Below are positions 1 through 6,097 of a DNA stretch of 12,463 nt, piece after piece (position 1 is the first letter of the stretch; every line of letters starts with the position of its first letter). Origin of the DNA: an uncultured Bacilli bacterium. GTDB taxonomy: Bacteria > Bacillota_I > Bacilli_A > RF39 > UBA660. Under the pieces are notes generated by a model, which was given only the letters and a program-made list of their open reading frames with translations, had not been told where the DNA came from and ran no database searches. Location of the stretch: positions 1 through 12,463 of the forward strand of contig CANQLF010000070.1 in NCBI GenBank assembly GCA_947624635.1, written 5' to 3'. The position numbers were made by a program, and so were the translations under genes.

Positions 1-77
1 TATAATCTACTATAAAATTTTATATTTTCTATTACTTTTAATATTCCAATTATTACAATTAGTATAAATTAATTTTT

Positions 78-1676
78 TTACTTTATGTTTTCTATTTCTA
101 TCACATTACTATCATTAGAATACTCTATTGTAATTTTATTACCTACTTCTATAAATGGTAATTTTTCTTTATCTATTTTAATTGAAGCTTTATATTTTTC
201 ATTATTGTTATCTGTTATATAGTAATATGTTGTTCCATCTATTACAGCTTCTTTTATTTTTGTTATAGTTATTTCTTTACTTTTCAATTCATTATCTTTA
301 TTAGATTCTAAATCCACTTCATTAAGATAATTTTTAGCAGCTACTTCTATTCCTTTAGATGAATCTGTTACTACTACTTTTTGATAATCTGCAACATCAA
401 CGAAAGCATACATTTTAACAAGTCCAGCATTATCTTTTAATGATAATAAATAAGTAGGTCTATTATTTAAATTTATAAGTAATGGGAATGATGCTTTATA
501 ATTCATTTGTTGAACTTGACCTTCCGCACTACTCATAGCTGAATACTCTTCTGCTCCAGGTACTTTATAAAGATGTGTTTCTTTTGTTCTCATATTGGTT
601 AGGATAAATCCTATATTAGATTCATCTGATGCAGCTGAAGTTATTCCAGTATATAAATATACATCATCATTCATTACTGTATAATTATATCCTCTAGTTG
701 TTTCTACTACATTTTTTTGTCCAAATATTGAATTTAAAAATCCATTTTTATATTTTCCCCAATCATCTACTTGTTCAATTATAAGGTCAGCAGAATATAC
801 ATGATCTACCCATGTTGGAACATCTTTAATACCATATTTTTTAGATTTACCAGTTATAGGGTCTAATATTACAACTCCTGTTATTTCTTTTTTAATTCCA
901 ATACCTTCATATTTAATAGTAGGTATTATCCAATATGGATTACCTTCATTATCTAATTCAAAAGTTTCTGTATCAAATATTTCAGTTGGATAATTAAATC
1001 TTAAATGTATGTATAAATTTTTAGAGAAAAATGCTGAAGGCATATACTTCATACCTTTATCTAATTTAGTTAAATTAGCTTTACCATTTACTGAATTAAC
1101 TGTAATATATCCTTTTACGCCATCCTTTTTATTAGCAAAAAATTTAAATATCCCATCATATTCAAGTGGAGTTACTCTTATTATTTCATCATTGTAATTA
1201 ATTTGTGTATAAATATCAGATACATAAAATTGAGATACCAATTCAGGCATTTGTCCCATTACTCTATCTCCTAATTTTTCACTGGAATCTTTATCTAGTA
1301 ATGGTATTGAATTAAAATTAACTTCTTTTATATCACTTACAAATTCATTTTTTTCATTTATTTTAATTCTATTTGAATATGCATTAGATCTAAATACTGG
1401 AGATAAGAAAAAGTTTAATAATGGAATAAGTATAAAAAATGCAAAAATTATAATTGGAACTATTCCAATACTTTTAAAATTAGGTCTAGAACTGATAATT
1501 TTTATAAAATCAAATGTTTTAAGTACAGAACTCATCATAAATATTACTACTATAAATAATAGGAATACCCAAAATTCAACACAAGTTGGATTTATCGGTG
1601 GTAAAAAGATATAAAATAGTAGAAATGATAATACTAAAGTTATAATAATTCTAAATATTAAAATTTTATTTTTCAT
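78..1676 (-). CDS. Unrecognised membrane-anchored protein with large extracytoplasmic region
   Basis: I do not recognise this 532-residue protein as a named family. The N-terminus has three hydrophobic segments (about residues 8-27, 34-50 and 71-92), followed by some 440 mostly polar residues that would lie outside the membrane if the first segment starts inside. The middle of the protein alternates predicted strands and aromatic stretches, for example GNPYWIIPTIKYEG near residue 245. The last 70 residues (about 464-532) form a short strand-rich unit ending ...VIEIENIK that resembles a small OB-like barrel; that is inference only. The ATG is preceded by AAAGGA 8 bases upstream, placed inside the last codons of the upstream CmpB-like gene, and the gap between the two genes is 5 bp. 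They are therefore almost certainly one transcription unit and may act together at the membrane. No catalytic motif is visible. Gene reality is certain; function is unknown. Confidence 0.85.
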   Translation of the reverse strand: MKNKILIFRIIITLVLSFLLFYIFLPPINPTCVEFWVFLLFIVVIFMMSSVLKTFDFIKIISSRPNFKSIGIVPIIIFAFFILIPLLNFFLSPVFRSNAYSNRIKINEKNEFVSDIKEVNFNSIPLLDKDSSEKLGDRVMGQMPELVSQFYVSDIYTQINYNDEIIRVTPLEYDGIFKFFANKKDGVKGYITVNSVNGKANLTKLDKGMKYMPSAFFSKNLYIHLRFNYPTEIFDTETFELDNEGNPYWIIPTIKYEGIGIKKEITGVVILDPITGKSKKYGIKDVPTWVDHVYSADLIIEQVDDWGKYKNGFLNSIFGQKNVVETTRGYNYTVMNDDVYLYTGITSAASDESNIGFILTNMRTKETHLYKVPGAEEYSAMSSAEGQVQQMNYKASFPLLINLNNRPTYLLSLKDNAGLVKMYAFVDVADYQKVVVTDSSKGIEVAAKNYLNEVDLESNKDNELKSKEITITKIKEAVIDGTTYYYITDNNNEKYKASIKIDKEKLPFIEVGNKITIEYSNDSNVIEIENIK

Positions 1677-1681
1677 AATAT

Positions 1682-2341
1682 CTATCCTTTCTTAATTTTT
1701 TCTAATATTTTAAAATTAGGAAATGCATTTAATACTCTTTTATATAGTAATGATTTTTTCTTTAATGCTTCTCTTACTTTTCTAGTTATTTCTTCTGTTC
1801 TATCTTTTTTAATATTATCTGCTGTAAGTTTAATTTTATTAATTATATTAAATGATATTACAACATCTGTTATAAAACCACACATTAATATAATTGAAAT
1901 TATTATAAATAATAATTTAGGTATTTTAAATAATATAGATGTAAAAAATGGATTTATAAAATGAGTTAATAATACTCCTAATGCACCAAATATTATTGAA
2001 TTAGTTAAACATATTCTACCATTTATATTAAATTTCATATGTGAATAATCCCACCATCTTGTATGGAATATTTTTTCCATTAAATAACTTGTTATATATT
2101 CCATTATAGAACATACCAAAGTTGCCATTACAAATAAAGCTAATATGTCAGTTCTATATTTATCTAGAAAAAATATTATAAGTATCGCACTAACTCCATA
2201 TATTGGACAATATGGTCCAATTAAGAATCCTCTATTAACTATCTTTTTAGCTTGAAAACTACATAAAGTAACTTCCATCATCCATCCAATTATTGAATAG
2301 ATTAAAAATAGCATAAAACAAAATAGAATTTTATAAAACAT
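1682..2341 (-). CDS. CmpB-like putative ABC-transporter type IV membrane protein
   Basis: This 219-residue integral membrane protein matches, by motif recall, the Pfam family called putative ABC-transporter type IV (CmpB-like). About five membrane segments are visible (roughly residues 5-22, 42-60, 66-86, 108-128 and 142-166), followed by a basic cytoplasmic tail of about 50 residues. Conserved family signatures are present: GWMMEV at 19-24, RGFLIGPYCPIYG at 37-49, a WWDYS motif near 96-100 and GRICL at 108-112. The biochemical role of the family is not established, and no ATPase partner is encoded here. The ATG lies inside one arm of a large palindrome, and a promoter (TTGCTT, 17 bp, TATACT) ends only about 17 bases upstream of a predicted short leader that begins at the AGGAAG ribosome site. 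It is co-directional with, and 5 bp from, the unrecognised membrane gene downstream. Confidence 0.8.
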   Translation of the reverse strand: MFYKILFCFMLFLIYSIIGWMMEVTLCSFQAKKIVNRGFLIGPYCPIYGVSAILIIFFLDKYRTDILALFVMATLVCSIMEYITSYLMEKIFHTRWWDYSHMKFNINGRICLTNSIIFGALGVLLTHFINPFFTSILFKIPKLLFIIISIILMCGFITDVVISFNIINKIKLTADNIKKDRTEEITRKVREALKKKSLLYKRVLNAFPNFKILEKIKKG

Positions 2342-2377
2342 TATACCACTTACTTCCTAAGTAAAGTATAATGTTTT
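2335..2377. repeat. 12-bp inverted repeat over promoter and start codon of the CmpB-like gene
   Basis: The arms AAAACATTATAC (2335-2346) and GTATAATGTTTT (2366-2377) are perfect reverse complements separated by 19 bases that contain a further 4-bp stem. One arm carries the start codon of the CmpB-like gene, the centre carries its AGGAAG ribosome site, and the other arm carries the predicted -10 hexamer. It could act as an operator, or as an mRNA hairpin in transcripts that read through from upstream. Confidence 0.75.
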
Positions 2378-2393
2378 TTTATAAATTAAGCAA
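2365..2393 (-). promoter_or_regulatory. Candidate sigma-A promoter for the CmpB-like gene
   Basis: On the minus strand, TTGCTT (2393-2388) and TATACT (2370-2365) are separated by exactly 17 bases. The expected transcription start near 2358 would give a leader of only about 17 bases beginning at the AGGAAG ribosome site. The -10 element lies in the right arm of the 12-bp inverted repeat. Confidence 0.55.
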
Positions 2394-2411
2394 TAGTATT
2401 TATGTTTTATA

Positions 2412-2442
2412 TATTTAATTTATATTTCTAGATATATTTAAT
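2412..2442. repeat. Direct repeat, displaced copy of the ftsW 3' end
   Basis: This 31-base stretch matches 3143-3173 at 30 of 31 positions, at an offset of 731 bp. Read on the minus strand it still spells the last eight codons of FtsW (LNISRNIN) and a TAA stop in the same frame as the real copy. The only difference is AAT instead of AAC for the final Asn. The toxin gene ends in this repeat: its TAA stop (2438-2440) is formed by repeat sequence in a different frame. Confidence 0.9.
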
Positions 2443-2749
2443 TTAAAATATTTTCCAAATTCATTTTTTGATATAAAACTCTAACTATTGTGATTGTTTT
2501 ATCTTCTTCATTTATTGTATAAAACATACGAAAATTATTGACTTTTATGCTTCTATATTCATTTTTTAAATTACCTTTTTCTTCATATACAGCACAACCA
2601 TATGGAAATTCTAGAATATTATTAGCTCCATTTATAAAATTTTCTGCTAATTTTTTTGCTGCAGATTTATTTTTTAAATTATTGGAAATATAATAAATAA
2701 TATTATCCATATCTTGCTTTGCTAAAGGTAAAAAATTTAATTTATACAT
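2438..2749 (-). CDS. RelE/ParE-family type II toxin
   Basis: This 103-residue basic protein has the compact layout of the RelE/ParE toxin superfamily: an N-terminal strand (YKLNFLP), a two-helix hairpin (about 11-47, DMDNIIYYISNNL...), then a C-terminal sheet with YRSIKVNNFRMFYTI at 65-79 and ITIVRVLYQKMN at 86-97. RelE members cleave mRNA on the ribosome and ParE members poison gyrase; the sequence alone does not settle which applies. It follows the RelB/DinJ-like antitoxin gene with a 6-bp gap, and its AGGA ribosome site lies in the antitoxin's last codons, so translation is probably coupled. The stop codon lies within a 31-bp repeat of the ftsW 3' end, which suggests that the module was inserted there. 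Length is typical for an intact toxin. Confidence 0.88.
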   Translation of the reverse strand: MYKLNFLPLAKQDMDNIIYYISNNLKNKSAAKKLAENFINGANNILEFPYGCAVYEEKGNLKNEYRSIKVNNFRMFYTINEEDKTITIVRVLYQKMNLENILN

Positions 2750-2755
2750 TGTAAT

Positions 2756-3031
2756 CTATCCTATAATATTGTTCATACTATCAATAATTTCTTCTTTTGT
2801 ATACCTTTTTGTAGTAGTGTTCATTTCTTGTTCTGCTTCTTTTAACTTTTCATAAATATTATCGTTATAAGTATTAGAACATACTTCAAAAGGTAATTTT
2901 TGTTCACGAAGAACAGCTTTTATAAACATATTAACTGCTGTTGAAACATTCATACCTACACTATTACAAAATTGCTCAAAACCTTTTTTATCATTAGCAT
3001 CTACTCTAACATTTAAAGTTAAAGATTCCAT
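2756..3031 (-). CDS. RelB/DinJ-family antitoxin
   Basis: The N-terminal half is a ribbon-helix-helix DNA-binding domain typical of RelB/DinJ: strand SLTLNVRVD (3-11), helix KKGFEQFCNSVG, then NVSTAVNMFIKAVLREQKLPFEV (28-50). The second half is the charged, flexible part that normally wraps and neutralises the toxin. I chose the ATG at 3031 (91 residues). GAGGG lies 5 bases before it, and the predicted transcription start (about 3047) leaves no room for a ribosome site ahead of the in-frame ATG at 3043. The gene is first in a two-gene operon with the toxin 6 bp downstream. Family members repress their own promoter with the toxin as co-repressor, and TATAC/GTATA half-sites cover this promoter. 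The operon sits in the same direction directly behind ftsW but has its own promoter. Confidence 0.88.
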   Translation of the reverse strand: MESLTLNVRVDANDKKGFEQFCNSVGMNVSTAVNMFIKAVLREQKLPFEVCSNTYNDNIYEKLKEAEQEMNTTTKRYTKEEIIDSMNNIIG

Positions 3032-3053
3032 ATTATCCCTCATTTCTAATAAT

Positions 3054-3083
3054 AGTATACATCATTTTGTATAATATAGTCAA
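3054..3083 (-). promoter_or_regulatory. Promoter of the toxin-antitoxin operon
   Basis: On the minus strand, TTGACT (3083-3078) and TATACT (3059-3054) are separated by 18 bases, a good sigma-A pair. The predicted start near 3047 leaves a leader of about 16 bases containing GAGGG. A GTATAC palindrome overlaps the -10 element, so a repressor bound there would block transcription. Confidence 0.65.
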
Positions 3084-3115
3084 TATATTGTATTACTAGT
3101 AGTATACACTGTATA
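3055..3115. promoter_or_regulatory. Putative RelB-type operator array (TATAC/GTATA half-sites)
   Basis: Half-sites TATAC or GTATA occur at 3056-3060, 3069-3073, 3103-3107 and 3111-3115. The last two form a perfect inverted repeat around ACT. GTATAC at 3055-3060 is itself a palindrome. Clustering over and upstream of the antitoxin promoter fits autoregulation by the ribbon-helix-helix antitoxin. Binding by this protein is inferred, not shown. Confidence 0.45.
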
Positions 3116-3142
3116 TAAATATTGTATGCAAAACAATAATAT

Positions 3143-3173
3143 TATTTAGTTTATATTTCTAGATATATTTAAT
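3143..3173. repeat. ftsW: Direct repeat, native ftsW 3' end
   Basis: This is the partner of the repeat at 2412-2442 (30 of 31 bases identical). It includes the final codons and TAA stop (3146-3148) of ftsW plus three bases beyond. The two copies bracket the toxin-antitoxin operon with its promoter and operators. Confidence 0.9.
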
Positions 3174-4237
3174 ATTATTCCCATACTACATAAAGTTATT
3201 ATTAAACTAGAACCACCATAAGATAAAAATGGAAGTGTAACTCCTGTTACAGGTATTAATCCAACTACTACCATTAGATTTAATATAGCTTGAAAAGATA
3301 ATTGAAAAATCATTCCAAAAGCTAAATATTTTCCAAATAAATCTTCACTTTTTAAAGACATTTTAATACCTCTATAAATTATTGTTAAAAATAAGAAACT
3401 TACTATAACTATACCTAGGAAACCTAATTCTTCACTTATAATTGAAAATATAAAATCAGTCTGAGGTTCAGGAAGATAAAAGTGTTTTTGAATAGAATTT
3501 CCTAGACCCATTCCAAGAAGACCACCTGGTCCTATTGCATATAAAGATTGTATTATTTGAAAACCTGCACCTAGTGGGTCCACCCAAGGATTTATAAAAG
3601 ATATAATTCTTTGAAGTCTATAAGGTGCCATTATAATTAAAGCGACTGCACCAATTAATCCAACTATTCCAATTTTAACGAAAAAGCCCATTTTAACTCC
3701 ACTTACAAAAAGCATACAAATAATTGTCATGACAATAATAGTGCCTGTTCCAAAATCAGGTTGTAACATTATAAGTGCAAAAGAAAGCATAGTAATTCCA
3801 AGTATTGGTAATACTCCTTTTTTAATATTACCCAAATATTTCTCATTCTTTTCTAAATATTTAGCAGTAAATATAATAAGAGCAAGCTTCATAAATTCAC
3901 TAGGTTGAATACCGAATGGTCCTATACCAAACCAACTTCTAGATCCATTTCTTACAGTACCAATACCAGGAATAATTACTAATATTAAAAGAAGGAAACA
4001 AAAGCCTAATATTTTATTAGAATATTTTTTATATTTCCTATAATCTATTTTTGATACTATTATCATTAAAATTATTCCTATAATTAAAAATAGGCTTTGA
4101 CTTTTTAAATATTTAAAAGAATCATTAAATTTATATTCAGCCCAAATACTAGAAGATGAATATATCATTACAACTCCAAATATAGATATAACAATTACAC
4201 TAATGAATAAAATAATATCTAAATTAACTTTTTTCAT
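3146..4237 (-). CDS. ftsW: FtsW/SpoVE-type SEDS peptidoglycan glycosyltransferase
   Basis: This 363-residue polytopic protein is a full-length SEDS-family member, which polymerises lipid II into glycan strands with a partner class B penicillin-binding protein. Family motifs are intact: GIQPSEFMKLAL at 109-120, QPDFGT at 159-164, RLQRIISFINPWVD at 207-220, YLPEPQTDFIFS at 254-265 with the acidic residue Asp261 in the extracellular loop where the family has its essential Asp, and PVTGVTLPFLSYGGSS at 329-344. The GSRSW and YLPEPQTDF wording favours FtsW/SpoVE over RodA; division and spore versions cannot be separated here. I start at ATG 4237 because AGGTGG lies 5 bases upstream; an in-frame GTG at 4246 overlaps that ribosome site. 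The last eight codons are duplicated 731 bp downstream, past a toxin-antitoxin pair. No clear terminator follows the gene. Confidence 0.92.
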   Translation of the reverse strand: MKKVNLDIILFISVIVISIFGVVMIYSSSSIWAEYKFNDSFKYLKSQSLFLIIGIILMIIVSKIDYRKYKKYSNKILGFCFLLLILVIIPGIGTVRNGSRSWFGIGPFGIQPSEFMKLALIIFTAKYLEKNEKYLGNIKKGVLPILGITMLSFALIMLQPDFGTGTIIVMTIICMLFVSGVKMGFFVKIGIVGLIGAVALIIMAPYRLQRIISFINPWVDPLGAGFQIIQSLYAIGPGGLLGMGLGNSIQKHFYLPEPQTDFIFSIISEELGFLGIVIVSFLFLTIIYRGIKMSLKSEDLFGKYLAFGMIFQLSFQAILNLMVVVGLIPVTGVTLPFLSYGGSSLIITLCSMGIILNISRNIN

Positions 4238-4262
4238 TGTATCCACCTATATAAATTTTATT

Positions 4263-4292
4263 AGTATTTATTAAAAATAATACCTTTAACAA
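4263..4292 (-). promoter_or_regulatory. Weak candidate promoter for ftsW
   Basis: On the minus strand, TTGTTA (4292-4287) and AATACT (4268-4263) are spaced 18 bases apart, between the collagen-like gene's stop and ftsW. The -10 is a poor match, so ftsW might instead rely on readthrough from the collagen-like gene. No strong terminator separates them, only an A+T hairpin just after the collagen-like stop codon. Confidence 0.3.
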
Positions 4293-4307
4293 ATAATTTA
4301 TAATTAT

Positions 4308-5996
4308 TTATTTTAACTTTTGTATAATTAAAGTAACTACAGTATTAACAAAAGATGATGCTGGTATAATTCTATTGCTTGGTGGACTTTTTAAATAAAT
4401 TTTATTTCTAGATAAATTTAATATTTCAAATTGTTCATCATCATTTGCGTTAACTAAACCTTGGGCTACTATAGTGCAAATATATGAGTCATTCCATGTA
4501 GTAGATCCTGCGTATACTGTATCTTCTCCTACTTTTTTAAATCCAATTGATACTATATCAAAATCTGGATTAAACACAGTTGTAGTATTATGAGTACATG
4601 CTTGAACAATTAAATTTATTTTATATGTTCCTTTATTTTTAAATATTATTATTCCATCATCACTATTTAATTCAAATAAGTTATAATCATCTGATGATTT
4701 TATATCTAATTGGATTCTTTTATTTGATTCAATAGTAATTCCATCATCACTATAGTCATCGTTAAATGTTATAAATATTGCAGCTGGTATTTCAAGTTTT
4801 CCAGGATCGCCTTTTTCACCCTTTGGTCCAATAGGTCCAGGTTCTCCTCTATCTCCTTTTTCTCCTTGTTTTCCATTCATACCAGGATAACCTTGCACTC
4901 CTCTTGGTCCAACCTCCCCTTGTTCGCCTTTTACTCCTTGTTCTCCTTGTGGCCCTCTGTCTCCTTTTGGGCCTGCCGGACCAATTTCACCTTTATCGCC
5001 TTTAGGACCAGTATCACCTTTTTCACCTTTGTCACCCTTTGGTCCTTTTAACTTTTCTAATTGTTCAGAAGTAAAGTCAGAATATGTAAATGCATCTCCC
5101 TTTGGGCCTGCTGGGCCTTCAACTCCTTGTAGTCCACGTTCACCCTGTTCACCCTTAGGTCCAGGTATCCCTTGTGGACCAGGAGATCCTTGCATTCCTT
5201 GTGGACCTGCAGGTCCTATTTCTCCTCTTTCACCCTTTGGTCCCACCATTCCTGTTAGTCCTCTTGGACCCTCTGGTCCTGTATCTCCTTTTGGTCCAAT
5301 TGGTCCAGCTACACCACGAGGGCCTACATCTCCTCTTTCTCCTTTGGGTCCTTTTATTACACCTACATCTTTCCAATTATCGTCTTCATCACTCCACACA
5401 TATAAATTAGTATCAACTAAATATGAATCTCCTATTTTACCTTTTGAATGAGCTCTTTTAAGTTCATCTATCGAATTATATGAACCAAGTATTGTTACAC
5501 TTGTTCCAGGTGTTCCTTGTTCTCCTCTTTCACCTTTATCTCCAGCAGGTCCAACTTCTCCTTGAATACCTCTAGGCCCTGCCTCACCTCTTGGGCCTGT
5601 TTCTCCTCTAGGTCCAGTTGGACCAATTTCGCCTTGTTCACCTTTTTCTCCAGGTATACCCATTACACCTTGAATACCTTGTATCCCTCTTGGACCTTGG
5701 GGTCCCATTTCTCCTTTATGTCCAGGTATCCCTTGGGGTCCAACCTCCCCTTTATCTCCTTTTATTCTTCCTACCTCATGCCATAATTTATTAACCATAT
5801 TCCATGTATATAAATTTTCACCTACTATATAACATTCTCCAGCATTTCCTACAGGTCTATTTTTTCTTAGTTCTTCTACTGTATCATATGAGCCTAATAT
5901 CGATAGACTTACACCATCTTTTCCTTTTGGTCCAGCTATAGTTTTATAACAACAAAAGTTATTATTATATGTTTTTATTCTATTTATACTGTTCAC
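4308..5996 (-). CDS. Collagen-like (Gly-X-Y) filament protein with C1q/TNF-like head
   Basis: This 562-residue protein is built from three uninterrupted Gly-X-Y blocks with Gly at every third position from 80 to 164, 216 to 300 and 318 to 399 (29, 29 and 28 glycines). A short Gly-X-Y start lies at 22-28. Two copies of an aromatic module (about 28-79 and 164-215, each with ILGSY, an EL helix, then LYTW or LYVW and a W..VG..KG end) precede the first two blocks. An interruption (301-317, DAFTYSDFTSEQLEKLK) precedes the third. Residues 401-562 look like a beta-sandwich trimerising head of C1q/TNF/BclA type. Lys-Gly-Glu/Asp triplets are abundant, as in bacterial collagens that lack hydroxyproline. 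There is no signal peptide, sortase motif or membrane segment; the N-terminus carries Cys15-Cys16. Start is GTG 5996, with AGAAGG 6 bases upstream. It could be a spore-surface filament like BclA or another surface or phage-like fibre; the role is inferred. Confidence 0.88.
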   Translation of the reverse strand: MNSINRIKTYNNNFCCYKTIAGPKGKDGVSLSILGSYDTVEELRKNRPVGNAGECYIVGENLYTWNMVNKLWHEVGRIKGDKGEVGPQGIPGHKGEMGPQGPRGIQGIQGVMGIPGEKGEQGEIGPTGPRGETGPRGEAGPRGIQGEVGPAGDKGERGEQGTPGTSVTILGSYNSIDELKRAHSKGKIGDSYLVDTNLYVWSDEDDNWKDVGVIKGPKGERGDVGPRGVAGPIGPKGDTGPEGPRGLTGMVGPKGERGEIGPAGPQGMQGSPGPQGIPGPKGEQGERGLQGVEGPAGPKGDAFTYSDFTSEQLEKLKGPKGDKGEKGDTGPKGDKGEIGPAGPKGDRGPQGEQGVKGEQGEVGPRGVQGYPGMNGKQGEKGDRGEPGPIGPKGEKGDPGKLEIPAAIFITFNDDYSDDGITIESNKRIQLDIKSSDDYNLFELNSDDGIIIFKNKGTYKINLIVQACTHNTTTVFNPDFDIVSIGFKKVGEDTVYAGSTTWNDSYICTIVAQGLVNANDDEQFEILNLSRNKIYLKSPPSNRIIPASSFVNTVVTLIIQKLK

Positions 5997-6012
5997 TATA
6001 TACCTTCTTCCT

Positions 6013-6052
6013 ATTATAAAATATGATAAATTTTTTTTATTAGCTATTTCAA
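6013..6052 (-). promoter_or_regulatory. Candidate promoter region of the collagen-like gene
   Basis: Two readings are possible on the minus strand. A sigma-A pair is TTGAAA (6052-6047), 18 bases, TATCAT (6028-6023). Alternatively, CATATTTTA (6025-6017) fits the CATA-N3-TA -10 pattern of mother-cell sigma factors E/K, without an obvious -35 match. A TATAAT at 6018-6013 lacks a -35. The choice matters because sporulation control would support a spore-surface role. Confidence 0.3.
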
Positions 6053-6057
6053 AGGCA

Positions 6058-6090
6058 TAAAAAAAGATAACTATTCTATAAAAATAGTTA
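6058..6090 (-). terminator. Rho-independent terminator of the dehydrogenase gene
   Basis: A perfect 8-bp stem (TAACTATT, 6068-6075, with AATAGTTA, 6083-6090) and a 7-base loop are followed on the minus strand by TC and seven T residues. It lies 8 bp after the dehydrogenase stop codon and isolates that gene from the collagen-like gene. Confidence 0.8.
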
Positions 6091-6097
6091 AATTTTA

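Noticed and set aside
1..77. Possible promoter for a gene beyond the left edge
   Set aside because: TTGGAA and TATAAA are 19 bases apart and no start codon or frame is visible within the window.
1009..1197. Plus-strand open frame opposite the unrecognised membrane gene
   Set aside because: It lies wholly within a well-supported minus-strand gene, has no ribosome site or family likeness, and is short.
3119..3142. A small hairpin (TATTGT with ACAATA) behind ftsW as a terminator
   Set aside because: The stem is six A+T-rich pairs with only an interrupted T stretch after it, too weak to call.
4866..5786. Several long open plus-strand frames opposite the collagen-like gene
   Set aside because: They are antisense to Gly-X-Y codons, which rarely create stops on the other strand. 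Their products are low-complexity Pro/Ser/Phe/Leu strings with no ribosome site.
4308..5996. Repetitive DNA that could be taken for a CRISPR or tandem-repeat array
   Set aside because: The periodicity is 9 bases (Gly-X-Y codons), with variable units and an intact reading frame; there are no spacer-repeat units.
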